This document shows, piece by piece, positions 42,499-51,642 of a DNA stretch of 64,000 nt. The notes beneath the pieces are model-generated. The model did not search any database and was not told the DNA's origin. It worked only from the letters and a program-made list of their open reading frames with translations. The stretch lies in contig NZ_CP125781.1 of assembly GCF_030053895.1 (NCBI RefSeq), forward strand, positions 4,092,001 to 4,156,000, in the 5' to 3' direction. How positions within the stretch are numbered: position 1 is the first letter of the stretch; each line of letters begins with the position of its first letter. This DNA is from Trabulsiella odontotermitis (GTDB lineage Bacteria > Pseudomonadota > Gammaproteobacteria > Enterobacterales > Enterobacteriaceae). The position numbers were made by a program, and so were the translations under genes.

Positions 42499-44350
42499 CT
42501 TTCAGGGCGTTCATCGCCGAATGCAAATCAACGGATTGTAACAGGCCACCCGGCGGCGCCTTGACCAGTTGCGGGCATAAACGCTCCACATCGGCCAGGA
42601 CGGCTATCGCCTGCGCCATATTCCAGTGGTCATGTTCACTCGCCAGATTGCGGGAAATCCACTGGGCAACATCGCCCGCGACCACCGTTTTTTGCAGCGC
42701 AAGGTAGCCTATCAGTTCAGGAATCAAGTTTTGTAAATTTTGTTGTCTTAAGGGTAAAGGCACCGCTCTGACAGTGACGTGCTGCGCATCGGATTGAATG
42801 TCGATGCCCAGCTCAGTCAGCACCGTCAGGTGAGTTTTCAGCGCCTGTTGTTCTTCTGCGGAGACTTTTAACCGCAGCGGGATCAGCAACGGCTGCGCGC
42901 AGATCGGTTCTTTGCCTGGCATAAGCTGCGCCTGGCGCAGCCAGCGTTCCGCTACCGGCAGCGCCAGCAGGCTCAACCGGCCATCCCGCTCCAGCAGCGC
43001 GCAATCCCCCGCCACGATGGTCAGTACCCGGCCAAAGCTCTGGCTGTGTCCATCGAGAGTCGCCTGTACCGGCTGCGGTGTCGGTGCTTTGTGCGTGGCA
43101 GCGGGCGTATCGAGCAGTTGGCGATAGAGCGCTCCCTGCTGCTTTTGATATCCCGGCTGCGCGTTCGGCCACGATGCCCCGCCCTGCCCGCGGCCTGCGC
43201 CGCCAGACGACGGTGCAGTATACGTGGGCGCCGCGGGTTCACGCGCCGTAACAGGTTCGGCAAACTGGTTGCGTCCGGCGGCCACCCGGTTTTCGGGGAT
43301 CTGCCGGGGCGCGGGCGCGTCGTCTTGCGCCAATGGTAACGGCGCATCCAGTTGCTGTTGCAGTACGCTCAGCACACCCTGATAGATAAAATCATGCACC
43401 AGCCGCGACTGATGGAAACGCACTTCGTGCTTCGCCGGGTGAACGTTAACATCCACCTGATGTGGATCGATCTCCAGATAAAGCACAAACGCAGGCTGCT
43501 GCTCCGCGCCCAGTTTGTCTTCGCAAGCCTGGCGAATCGCATGATTGATCAGGCGGTCACGCATCATACGGCCATTGACATAGCAGTACTGAATTTCCGC
43601 CAGCGCGGAAGTGGTGTGTTTCGGATCGGCGACCCAACCGCGCAGCGACAGATCGCCATGCTGCCACTCAATCGTCAGCGCCTGTTCAAGAAAAGGCGTT
43701 CCGCAGATGGCGCCCAGACGGCGTTCCTGCTGACCGTCCGGCTGAACCGCGCGGTACTGGCGCACCATTTTGCCGTTGTGATTGAGGTTGATGGTGACGT
43801 CAAAACGCGCGAGTGCGATGCGGCGAACCACCTCATCAATATGACCAAATTCGGTTTTTTCGGTGCGCATAAACTTGCGGCGTGCCGGGGTGTTATAAAA
43901 GAGATCAAGCACTTCCAGCGTCGTACCGACCGGATGCGCGGCGGGTTTTACCGTCACGTCCATGTCGCGCCCTTCCGCATAAGCCTGCCAGGCTTCCTGC
44001 TGATCGGCGGTGCGGGAGGTCAACGTAAGACGAGAAACCGAGCTGATACTGGCCAGCGCTTCACCGCGAAAACCGAGGCTGATGATCGCTTCCAGATCGT
44101 CAAGGGTGGCGATTTTGCTGGTGGCATGCCGCGCCAGCGCCAGCGCCAGCTCCTCTTTTTTAATGCCGCCGCCGTTATCGCGAATGCGGATAAGCTTCGC
44201 GCCGCCGCGTTCGATATCGATATCAATCCGCGTGGCGCCTGCATCGAGGCTGTTTTCTATCAGTTCCTTCACCACCGATGCCGGACGCTCTACCACCTCG
44301 CCTGCGGCAATCTGGTTCGCGAGCTGTGGCGGCAGAATCTGAATCGGCAT
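42491..44350 (-). CDS. mutL: DNA mismatch repair protein MutL
   Basis: The 619-residue GHKL ATPase has motif I (ELIENSLDAGATRI), motif II (DNGGGI) and motif III (ATSKI, then GFRGEAL). A variable Pro/Gln/Ala-rich linker runs about 330-430, and the C-terminal dimerisation domain follows. It couples MutS recognition to MutH and UvrD. Nothing suggests inactivation. It lies 9 bp after amiB. Confidence 0.97.
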   Translation of the reverse strand: MPIQILPPQLANQIAAGEVVERPASVVKELIENSLDAGATRIDIDIERGGAKLIRIRDNGGGIKKEELALALARHATSKIATLDDLEAIISLGFRGEALASISSVSRLTLTSRTADQQEAWQAYAEGRDMDVTVKPAAHPVGTTLEVLDLFYNTPARRKFMRTEKTEFGHIDEVVRRIALARFDVTINLNHNGKMVRQYRAVQPDGQQERRLGAICGTPFLEQALTIEWQHGDLSLRGWVADPKHTTSALAEIQYCYVNGRMMRDRLINHAIRQACEDKLGAEQQPAFVLYLEIDPHQVDVNVHPAKHEVRFHQSRLVHDFIYQGVLSVLQQQLDAPLPLAQDDAPAPRQIPENRVAAGRNQFAEPVTAREPAAPTYTAPSSGGAGRGQGGASWPNAQPGYQKQQGALYRQLLDTPAATHKAPTPQPVQATLDGHSQSFGRVLTIVAGDCALLERDGRLSLLALPVAERWLRQAQLMPGKEPICAQPLLIPLRLKVSAEEQQALKTHLTVLTELGIDIQSDAQHVTVRAVPLPLRQQNLQNLIPELIGYLALQKTVVAGDVAQWISRNLASEHDHWNMAQAIAVLADVERLCPQLVKAPPGGLLQSVDLHSAMNALKDE

Positions 44351-44359
44351 GATCGCTCC

Positions 44360-45688
44360 TTAATTCACCAGCGCGCCCGGCGATGCGGCGCTGGCGGTTT
44401 GCGCGCTCTCGCCCTGCGGCGCTGACTGTACCGGATGGGCCGCGAAATATTTCCGCAGACCGCTGTATATCGCATCGGCGATTTGCTGCTGGAATTCATC
44501 GCTCGCGAGCAGACGTTCTTCGCTGGTATTACTGATGAAGCCCGTTTCAACCAGAATCGACGGGATATCAGGGGAACGCAATACCCCGAGGCTGGCATGT
44601 TCCGGGTGACGTTTATGCAGGTTACCCACGCGCTGCATCTGCCCCAGCACATTTACCGCGACATCATACCCGACGCGCTGAGAATGGCCGAACTGTAAAT
44701 CCAGCACCGCCTGACTCAGATAGGGATCGGACTGACTGTTCGCCAGCACGTCGCCCGCGCCACCCAGCAGTTCCGACTGCTTCTCATGTTGTTCCAGCCA
44801 GCTCGCCATTTCACTGTTAGCGCGACGGTTTGAAAGCACCCACACCGACGCGCCGGTCGCATCGCGATTCGGCGCGGCATCAGCATGAATCGACACCAGG
44901 AAATTGGCGTTCTGCTTACGCGCCACATCAGAACGCCCCATCACCGAAATAAAGTAGTCACCGTCGCGGGTCATCACCCCTTTGAACATCGAGTCAGCGT
45001 TCAATAGCGTGCGCAGCTTACGGGCAATGGCAATGGTGACGTTTTTCTCGCGCGTGCCGCCAGGGCCAATCGCGCCAGGATCCTGGCCGCCGTGGCCCGC
45101 GTCAATGGCGATAATGACTTTATCGCCAGGCGCCACCGGGCGGGCAGATGCCGCAGGGCGAGTCACCGTATTGCTGCTGGTCGCCGCCGTGATGCGATCA
45201 TTATTGGCTTTAAACGGATTCCGCGCCGGCTCTGATGGACGCGAGACCACCGCAGGCGCTTCGACGCGCTTCGCGACCATGCGCGGTGGCGGCGGTGGCG
45301 GCGCGTCTGCATTAATGGTAAAGACGACGGTATAGTTCGCGCCGTTCTGCTGCTTCGCCACGCGTGTCTTACCGTTTTCTGTCAGATCGACCACCAGCCG
45401 CAGAGACTGGCTGTCCTTCGGCGTTCCCGAACGGATACTTCGAACCAGGTTATTCCCGCTGAACTGCAGCGGCAGCCCCTGGATAACACCAGTCTGCTTG
45501 ATATCGAGCGCCACGCTGCGCTTGCCGTCCTGGCTGAAGGAGTATTGCGGATCGCCCATAAAACTGAAGGTGATCCGGGCTTGTTTGTCGCCATTCGACA
45601 CCTGAATGTCGGATAAACTGGCCGCGGTTGCATGCAGGGTCAGCAGCATCAGTGCAGCCATCAACGCACTTTTAACGCGAAACATCAT
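44360..45688 (-). CDS. amiB: N-acetylmuramoyl-L-alanine amidase AmiB
   Basis: The 442-residue periplasmic amidase has a signal peptide (cleavage after ATAA near 23), an N-terminal AMIN domain (about 25-125), a proline-rich linker, and an Amidase_3 domain with AIDAGHGGQDPGA, FLVSIHADAAP and VETGFISN zinc/catalytic motifs. It splits septal peptidoglycan in daughter-cell separation and is activated by EnvC. The alternative start is the second Met. Confidence 0.96.
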   Translation of the reverse strand: MMFRVKSALMAALMLLTLHATAASLSDIQVSNGDKQARITFSFMGDPQYSFSQDGKRSVALDIKQTGVIQGLPLQFSGNNLVRSIRSGTPKDSQSLRLVVDLTENGKTRVAKQQNGANYTVVFTINADAPPPPPPRMVAKRVEAPAVVSRPSEPARNPFKANNDRITAATSSNTVTRPAASARPVAPGDKVIIAIDAGHGGQDPGAIGPGGTREKNVTIAIARKLRTLLNADSMFKGVMTRDGDYFISVMGRSDVARKQNANFLVSIHADAAPNRDATGASVWVLSNRRANSEMASWLEQHEKQSELLGGAGDVLANSQSDPYLSQAVLDLQFGHSQRVGYDVAVNVLGQMQRVGNLHKRHPEHASLGVLRSPDIPSILVETGFISNTSEERLLASDEFQQQIADAIYSGLRKYFAAHPVQSAPQGESAQTASAASPGALVN

Positions 45689-45706
45689 CCCGCCATCCCT
45701 TTTAAA

Positions 45707-46168
45707 TTAACTGGCTAAACGCGCCAGTAATGACTCGCCCAGCGTAGAGACGGCGGTCACCCGCGCCTCCCGCCCTTGTGCCTGGTAGTCTATGTGAATT
45801 TCGACATCCGGGTCAGGCAGCACACCCGCGCCCTGTTGCGGCCATTCCACCAGGCAGATGGCATCATCGGTAAAATAGTCGCGGATCCCCATAAATTCGA
45901 GCTCCTCTGGATCCGCAAGTCGATAAAGATCAAAGTGGTATACGTTCAACTGCTCAAGCGTGTAGGGTTCGACCAACGTGTACGTCGGGCTTTTTACGTT
46001 ACCCTTATGCCCCAGCGCCTGCAAAAAACCACGGCTGAACGTGGTTTTACCCGCGCCTAAATCACCGTACAGATAAATCACTGTTGCGCCTGTGCAGGCC
46101 TGCGCGATGCGGTGACCCAGTGCTAAAGTTGCCTGCTCGTCGGGTAAAGAAATCACTCGATTAATCAT
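45707..46168 (-). CDS. tsaE: tRNA t6A synthesis ATPase TsaE (YjeE)
   Basis: The 153-residue P-loop ATPase has Walker A GDLGAGKTT near residue 36 and KSPTYTLVEPY, a segment typical of the family. It forms the TsaBDE complex for N6-threonylcarbamoyl-adenosine at A37 of tRNA. Its start overlaps the nnrD stop by 8 bp, so the two are coupled; it precedes amiB by 18 bp. Confidence 0.96.
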   Translation of the reverse strand: MINRVISLPDEQATLALGHRIAQACTGATVIYLYGDLGAGKTTFSRGFLQALGHKGNVKSPTYTLVEPYTLEQLNVYHFDLYRLADPEELEFMGIRDYFTDDAICLVEWPQQGAGVLPDPDVEIHIDYQAQGREARVTAVSTLGESLLARLAS

Positions 46169-47687
46169 GGTTTACGTCAATTACATCCGGGTTAACAACA
46201 CGCCTCAGCGTGGAAAAAAGATCAGTCGCCAGCATGCCGCGGGTACCGGAACGCTCAGCCAACACGTCAGCGGCAGCGCCGTGCGCCACACAGCCCGCGC
46301 AGGCTGCATCATAAAGCGTCAACGCCTGTCCCAGCAATGCGCCGATAATGCCAGACAGCACATCGCCCATCCCGCCGCTGGCCATTCCGGCATTGCCGGC
46401 GTCAATAATACCAAGGTGGCCTTCCTCGTCCGCCACCACGGTGCCCGCCCCTTTCAGCACCACCACGCCCCCGTAGCGTTTTACCAGACGCTGTGCAGCA
46501 TTTAAGCGATCGTGTTCAACATCTGCCACACGACAACCGAGCAAACGAGCGGCTTCGCCGGGGTGCGGCGTTAATAACCGATTGTGACGTTTATCGGGAT
46601 TGATTGCCAGAAGGTTCAGCGCATCGGCGTCCCAGAGCATCGGCTTGCGAACGTTTTCGACTTTGCGCAATGCCTGCTGCCCCCATGATTGCTGCCCAAG
46701 CCCCGGCCCAATGACCACGACATCGGCCCATTCCAGGCTCTCATCGAGCGATTGCGGCGTCAGTTCATGGACCATTAATTCTGGTCGGGCGGTGATAATG
46801 GGAGCGATGTTTTCGACACGCGTCAATACGCGTACCAGGCCAGCGCCCGTGCGCAATGCGGCTTCTCCGGTCATCCGAATCGCGCCGGCGGTGCCGTGAT
46901 CACCGCCGATGATCACCAGTCGTCCGTGGTCGCCCTTGTGCGACGTCGGGCGGCGAGGCGGCAGCCAGTGCGCCAGTTGTGACGCATCAAAACGGGAAAG
47001 GGTGGTCGGTTGACCGGCAAGCCAGCTATCCAGCCCCAACGAATGGTGATGCAGTTTTCCCACCACGTCGCGCGCTTTGCCAGTGAGCAGCCCGGGTTTC
47101 AGGGCGATAAACGTCAGGGTATGCGCGGCATGAATCACCGCGCCCGGCGTCGCGCCGGTCTGGGCGATAAGTCCGGAAGGAATGTCGAGCGCCACCACCG
47201 GTGCGGAGGATTTATTCGCACGCTCAATAAGACCAGCCACATCGTCACGGGGCGCATTGCTGAGACCGGTGCCGAGCAGGCCGTCGATAATCACATCAAT
47301 ATCCTCCGGCCAGAGAATATCCGGGGCATGGATCACGCCGCCAGCGTTCAGCCAGGCCTCGCGCGCCTCGTGGGCTTCGTCCGGCAGCGGTTTGTCGCTT
47401 TCCAGCGCCAGCAGCGTCACGCGAATGCCCTGCGCGGCCGCCAGTCGCGCCACTACATAACCATCGCCACCGTTGTTGCCGTGACCGCATAACACCAGCC
47501 AGTGCTGTGCGTCAGGATAAGTGTCGCGAGCAAGGGTAAAAGCCGCCTCGCCCGCACGGAACATCAACTCGTGCAGGGTCAGCCCCAGACTGTCCGCCGC
47601 GGCTTTTTCGGCGCGACGCAGGTCATCCGCAGGCCAAATGGAATGTGGTATACTTGCGAGGTTCCTCGTCAATGTATGGTCCGTCAT
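46161..47687 (-). CDS. nnrD: Bifunctional NAD(P)H-hydrate epimerase / dehydratase
   Basis: The 508-residue fusion has an N-terminal epimerase domain (about 10-220, with LVLCGHGNNGGDGYVVARL) and a C-terminal ADP-dependent dehydratase domain with NAGMASGGMGDVLSGII. It repairs hydrated NADH and NADPH. I start at the ATG at 47687, as in K-12. Its start codon overlaps by two bases the start codon of divergent queG, so the two promoters must lie inside each other's coding region. Confidence 0.94.
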   Translation of the reverse strand: MTDHTLTRNLASIPHSIWPADDLRRAEKAAADSLGLTLHELMFRAGEAAFTLARDTYPDAQHWLVLCGHGNNGGDGYVVARLAAAQGIRVTLLALESDKPLPDEAHEAREAWLNAGGVIHAPDILWPEDIDVIIDGLLGTGLSNAPRDDVAGLIERANKSSAPVVALDIPSGLIAQTGATPGAVIHAAHTLTFIALKPGLLTGKARDVVGKLHHHSLGLDSWLAGQPTTLSRFDASQLAHWLPPRRPTSHKGDHGRLVIIGGDHGTAGAIRMTGEAALRTGAGLVRVLTRVENIAPIITARPELMVHELTPQSLDESLEWADVVVIGPGLGQQSWGQQALRKVENVRKPMLWDADALNLLAINPDKRHNRLLTPHPGEAARLLGCRVADVEHDRLNAAQRLVKRYGGVVVLKGAGTVVADEEGHLGIIDAGNAGMASGGMGDVLSGIIGALLGQALTLYDAACAGCVAHGAAADVLAERSGTRGMLATDLFSTLRRVVNPDVIDVNHD

Positions 47688-48825
47688 GTCACAGCCCCTC
47701 GATCTCAATCAGTTAGCGCAACAAATCAAACAATGGGGCACTGAACTCGGCTTTCAGCAGGTCGGTATTACCGATACCGATCTCAGCGCCAGCGAGCCAA
47801 AACTGCAGGCATGGCTGGATAAACAATACCACGGCGAGATGGAATGGATGGCGCGTCACGGCATGATGCGCGCCCGCCCTCATGAACTCGTCCCCGGTAC
47901 GTTACGCGTGATTAGCGTGCGGATGAACTATCTGCCCGCTAATGCCGCCTTTGCCCGTACCCTGAAAAATCCCGCGCTCGGTTACGTCAGCCGTTATGCC
48001 CTTGGGCGTGATTATCATAAGCTTTTGCGCAACCGTCTCAAAAAGCTCGGCGAAAAGATTCAGGAACAATATGCTTCGCTGAATTTTAGACCGTTTGTGG
48101 ATTCCGCGCCTGTTCTGGAGCGTCCGCTGGCAGAAAAAGCCGGGCTCGGCTGGACAGGTAAGCATTCACTTATCCTCAACCGGGACGCGGGCTCCTTTTT
48201 CTTTCTCGGTGAATTGCTGGTGGATATCCCCTTACCGGTGGATAAACCCATTGAGGAAGAATGCGGTCGCTGTGTCGCCTGTATGACCATCTGCCCGACC
48301 GGAGCCATCGTGGAGCCCTACACTGTTGACGCCCGCCGCTGCATTTCGTATCTGACTATTGAACTTGAAGGCACCATTCCTGAAGAATTTCGCCCGCTGA
48401 TAGGCAATCGCATCTACGGCTGCGACGACTGTCAGCTCATCTGCCCGTGGAATCGTTATTCGCAGTTAACCGATGAAGACGACTTTACCCCGCGGAAAGC
48501 GCTGCATGCGCCGGAGCTGGTAGAACTGTTCGGCTGGAGCGAGGCGTGGTTCCTGAAAGTGACGGAAGGTTCGGCAATTCGCCGGATTGGTCATTTGCGC
48601 TGGCTGCGCAATATTGCGGTTGCGCTGGGGAATGCGCCCTGGGATGAAGCAAACATACATGCGCTGGAAAGTCGGCGAGGTGAACATCCACTTCTTGATG
48701 AACATATTGAGTGGGCGATCGCCAGACAGATCGAGAAACGAAATGCCTGCGTTATCGAGGTGCAGCCGCCGAAAAAACTGCGGTTGGTTCGTGTTGTAGA
48801 AAAAGGTTTGCCGCGTGACGCCTGA
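47686..48825 (+). CDS. queG: Epoxyqueuosine reductase QueG
   Basis: The 379-residue enzyme contains two ferredoxin-like [4Fe-4S] clusters (CGRCVACMTICPTGAI and CDDCQLICPW) and a cobalamin-binding fold with a C-terminal HEAT-like region. It makes queuosine, the last step in modification of G34 of tRNAs for Tyr, His, Asn and Asp. The ATG at 47686 gives the K-12 length. The 268 bp downstream, to the tRNA genes, contain only AT-rich DNA without a recognisable gene. Confidence 0.95.
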   Translation: MSQPLDLNQLAQQIKQWGTELGFQQVGITDTDLSASEPKLQAWLDKQYHGEMEWMARHGMMRARPHELVPGTLRVISVRMNYLPANAAFARTLKNPALGYVSRYALGRDYHKLLRNRLKKLGEKIQEQYASLNFRPFVDSAPVLERPLAEKAGLGWTGKHSLILNRDAGSFFFLGELLVDIPLPVDKPIEEECGRCVACMTICPTGAIVEPYTVDARRCISYLTIELEGTIPEEFRPLIGNRIYGCDDCQLICPWNRYSQLTDEDDFTPRKALHAPELVELFGWSEAWFLKVTEGSAIRRIGHLRWLRNIAVALGNAPWDEANIHALESRRGEHPLLDEHIEWAIARQIEKRNACVIEVQPPKKLRLVRVVEKGLPRDA

Positions 48826-49093
48826 TTCATTCACAGCATGTGAATAAAATTAAAAAGGCATTGCGATTCAAGGCTCAGAAAATCGTCAAGTGATCGCAGT
48901 AACACTTTGCAATCAAATTTTATCTTTATATATCAATGGAATAGTAATATATAATTCACCCTGCTAACGATTAGTTATTACAGGTCGAGATCTTTTTTCT
49001 GTGGATAACTCTGTTCACAAGAGTGTTTCAGGCACGAAACAAAACGCCGCCAGCCGCTAACTGCGCTGTGGATAATCGTAACGAAAAGAAATT

Positions 49094-49169
<76 letters not shown>

Positions 49170-49205
49170 TTAGGGCGATCTGTATCTTGCGATACTTTCA
49201 AATTT

Positions 49206-49281
<76 letters not shown>

Positions 49282-49366
49282 ATAATCTTCGTCTTTCACG
49301 CTGCCATTCATTGCAACCTGAAATCCTGTGATTAGGATGGTCTGTATCTTGCGATACTTTCAAATT

Positions 49367-49392
49367 TGGAGCGGGAAACGGGACTAGAACCT
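49367..49392 (-). other. att site: 3' end of a third tRNA-Gly gene at the element boundary
   Basis: The first 14 bases (CGTTTCCCGCTCCA on the minus strand) equal the tRNA-Gly 3' end. After that the match becomes partial (GGGACTAGAAC against GAGACTCGAAC), then ceases. The host spacer before it is intact. This is the signature of integration at the 3' end of a tRNA gene, as for ICEclc-like elements. The regenerated complete third tRNA should be at the other end, outside the window. No integrase gene is adjacent, so this is the end distal to int. Confidence 0.8.
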
Positions 49393-49452
49393 TGTCCACA
49401 ACTCTTTGATTTGAAAAGAGTTTTCGTTTTTCCCGCAACAGGAATGGACAAG

Positions 49453-49481
49453 ATTATGGACTTATTCTTTCGCGGTGGCAA
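49453..49481 (-). promoter_or_regulatory. Outward-facing sigma-70 promoter at the element end
   Basis: On the minus strand TTGCCA (49476-49481) and CATAAT (49453-49458) are separated by exactly 17 bp, each one base from consensus. Transcription would leave the element through the att site into the two tRNA-Gly genes. ICEclc has a known constitutive outward promoter at its corresponding end (Pcirc) that drives integrase after circularisation; I infer equivalence. Inverted repeats CTTGTCCA/TGGACAAG (49391-49452) and AACTCTTT/AAAGAGTT (49400-49422) lie between promoter and att and could be integrase-binding or structural. Confidence 0.6.
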
Positions 49482-49694
49482 GTGTTGTGACAACTTTTTT
49501 TCTACCGCAGGCTGCTGACGTCCATCGACATCTGGTCTCCCCCCCAGAGCCCTCAGTACCAATCAGGGTGATCGTGCCAGGAAAGCCTAGTACAAGCTAC
49601 GCTCATACAACCAGCCCGGTCCGCTATCAACCGGGCAGAACACAAGCCAGGCAAGCGCCCGCGCCACAAAGCCGCGCTTCTGAACGCAACACGC

Positions 49695-49717
49695 AGGGCC
49701 TGCCCAAGACAGGCCCT
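49695..49717. other. Hairpin in the 620-bp gene-free end segment of the element
   Basis: AGGGCCTG (49695-49702) pairs perfectly with CAGGCCCT (49710-49717). It lies in the stretch 49393-50013, between att and the LysR gene, where I see no convincing gene on either strand. There is no T run, so it may not be a terminator. Confidence 0.4.
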
Positions 49718-50013
49718 CTGCACGAGCCTTGCCGTTCGCGAACACCAGATCAATGGTCGACTGGTGACTGTGTATGCACGTGAACCTTCGCCCCGTGGCA
49801 ACGATGATCAACCGTCGTACGATCGTCCAGGAGGCAGGCCGATTCGTTGGTCCTATGTGCAGGCATGAGCAACGATCGGGCGTCAATGATGGAAGTACCC
49901 AAGCATGGGAGACCTTCACGACATGGTGTTCTTTCCGGTTCGTTTTCAAGCTCGAATAACAGTGTTCTGTCCGCTGCCGGAGAAGCATTTCAACAACCAA
50001 AGGAAGACACACC

Positions 50014-50913
50014 ATGAGGATACGACACCTGCACTATTTTCTGATCGTCGCCGAAGAGCAGAGCTTCGCTCGCGCTGCAGCAAGGGTCCACATCGAACCC
50101 TCGCCGCTGTCGCGCGCCATCAAGGAGCTGGAAACCCAGCTTGGCGTCAGGCTTCTCGACCGCACCAAAGGGCGGATACGACTGACCTGGCCTGGAGAGG
50201 TTTTCCGTGAAGAAGCGCGCCGCATGCTTGCTTTCATGGACAACGCCCAGACACGCGTTAACTCGGCCTCACAGGGCTACCGCGGCAGGTTGCGAATAGG
50301 CCTGGCCGATAGCCTGGCCCAACCGCGGCTTACACGATTGCTCGCCCGTTGCCGTGAGGAAGAGCCTCGTACCGAGATCCGGATCGACGAGATGACGGTG
50401 AACGAAATGCTCCAGGCTCTTCGTCATGATCAGATTGACGTCGGCTTCACGGTAGATGGCGAGGCCACCAACGGATGCGTTAAGGAAATGGTATGGACCG
50501 AGCGTCCAGCAATTGCCATTCCCACTCACCATCCCTTACTTTCCTTCGATAAGGTTCCCCTTGGCGAAGCCCTTCGTTATCCCATGATTCTTTACCATCC
50601 GGAACGATGCGCAGGTGGACATAACGTCGTTCGTCGCTGGCTCAATGATGGCGCATTGATCTCGCCGTCTGTTGCCGAGTATGTTTCAGGTCACGAGCCG
50701 ATGATCATGCTCGTCGCAGCAGGATACGGCATTGGGCTAGGCCTGGAGTCGCAGATCGCGCTTTACAGTCATCCGGATGTCATCATCAGACCGGTTGCAG
50801 ACGAGGTTCCCAATACAGCGACGTTCATCGTGGTGCCGGAGAGGCCTGTCTCCAGGGAACTGGAGCGCTTCATAAAGCGAGCACAAGAAATTGGCAGAAG
50901 CGGTATCAGCTGA
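50014..50913 (+). CDS. LysR-family regulator at the end of an ICEclc-like element
   Basis: The 299-residue LysR-type regulator has the N-terminal helix-turn-helix (SFARAAARVHIEPSPLSRAI) and the effector-binding domain with DVGFTVDGEA and GYGIGLGLES segments. It lies between the att site and alpA-parA-shi-parB, as the regulator of transfer competence (bisR in ICEclc, from memory) does. By analogy it would control the alpA promoter, here 0.5 kb downstream. A metabolic role cannot be excluded. A CAACCAAAGGAAGACAC site precedes the ATG. Confidence 0.75.
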   Translation: MRIRHLHYFLIVAEEQSFARAAARVHIEPSPLSRAIKELETQLGVRLLDRTKGRIRLTWPGEVFREEARRMLAFMDNAQTRVNSASQGYRGRLRIGLADSLAQPRLTRLLARCREEEPRTEIRIDEMTVNEMLQALRHDQIDVGFTVDGEATNGCVKEMVWTERPAIAIPTHHPLLSFDKVPLGEALRYPMILYHPERCAGGHNVVRRWLNDGALISPSVAEYVSGHEPMIMLVAAGYGIGLGLESQIALYSHPDVIIRPVADEVPNTATFIVVPERPVSRELERFIKRAQEIGRSGIS

Positions 50914-50931
50914 TGGTCAGGGCTGCACCGT

Positions 50932-50968
50932 AAGGCATGGCACCATCAATGGTGCCATGCCTTTTTTG
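50932..50968 (+). terminator. Rho-independent terminator after the LysR gene
   Basis: A perfect 15-bp stem (AAGGCATGGCACCAT / ATGGTGCCATGCCTT) with a 2-nt loop and T run lies 19 bp after the LysR stop. It isolates the LysR gene from the alpA operon, in keeping with separate control of the two. Confidence 0.9.
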
Positions 50969-50977
50969 TCCGTTACT

Positions 50978-51118
50978 CGACCAAAAAAGTCACTTCCGTC
51001 AGCATCAGAAAGCCAGAGCAAGACAGGCACTTGACATAAGACACGTCATTTCAAGGACTGAAGCGCAGCACCCGTATGTCAATACCTGCCTGAACATTTT
51101 GTCGGACTTTTTTGGTCG
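50978..51118. repeat. Pair of perfect 14-bp inverted repeats upstream of alpA
   Basis: CGACCAAAAAAGTC (50978-50991) and GACTTTTTTGGTCG (51105-51118) are exact inverse copies 113 bp apart. Between them lies a CTTGACATAAG -35-like segment. They are in the LysR-alpA intergenic region and may be regulator-binding sites or structural. No gene is convincing between 50914 and 51392. Confidence 0.55.
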
Positions 51119-51205
51119 CCCCCAAGACGAAAAACACCAGATCTCCTCTGCACAATAAATAAGCAGAGTGATATCCGCTGTCCTTCCCCTTTATCAAGCT
51201 GTCAC

Positions 51206-51260
51206 ATTTCAGAATATTGGCATTTCCAGGGATCGAGTTGGCAGCGATGAGTTCTGAAAT
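51206..51260. repeat. Pair of 9-bp inverted repeats near the alpA promoter
   Basis: ATTTCAGAA (51206-51214) and TTCTGAAAT (51252-51260) are perfect inverse copies with 37 bp between, about 130 bp before alpA. They are candidates for activator binding in the alpA control region. Confidence 0.5.
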
Positions 51261-51392
51261 ATCACCAGGTTAATTACAACCCATGAATGCGGTGGTCAGC
51301 ACGATCCTATTGTTTGATGTGTTCTGACGGTGACGCTCTTCTAATGCGGCTGAGACCCAAGAAGATCCACCGAGCATCAAGGAGTGACCATC

Positions 51393-51605
51393 ATGTTTCA
51401 ACAGAACCCCGCTCCGGCACCGGAGCGGCGCATACTGCGTCGCGCAGAAGTTGAGGCAAAGACGGGCTTCAAACGCGCCCACATCTACAGCCTCATGAAA
51501 GAGGGCAAGTTTCCCAAGGCCATGCGACTTGGCGTTCGCGCCGTGGGCTGGGATTCCGCCGAGATCGACCAATGGATCACCGACCGCCTTAAAGAGCGCG
51601 TCTGA
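51393..51605 (+). CDS. alpA: AlpA-family DNA-binding protein
   Basis: The 70-residue MerR/excisionase-like winged helix has RRAEVEAKTGFKRAHIYSLM and KAMRLGVRAVGWDSAEIDQWI, the Phage_AlpA signature. The ATG at 51393 has an AGGAG site; the GTG at 51384 would add three residues. In ICEclc-like elements alpA is first in the operon that contains parA, shi and parB. AlpA proteins often control integrase or excision genes. It is 37 bp upstream of parA. Confidence 0.85.
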   Translation: MFQQNPAPAPERRILRRAEVEAKTGFKRAHIYSLMKEGKFPKAMRLGVRAVGWDSAEIDQWITDRLKERV

Positions 51606-51642
51606 CCCTGCTCCCCATTTCCTTCACGAAGAGGAGCACGTC

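Noticed and set aside
49475..49783. Open frames in the element end segment on either strand
   Set aside because: No motif, no ribosome-binding site and Pro/Arg/Ser-rich random text; the segment is better seen as the non-coding ICE end.
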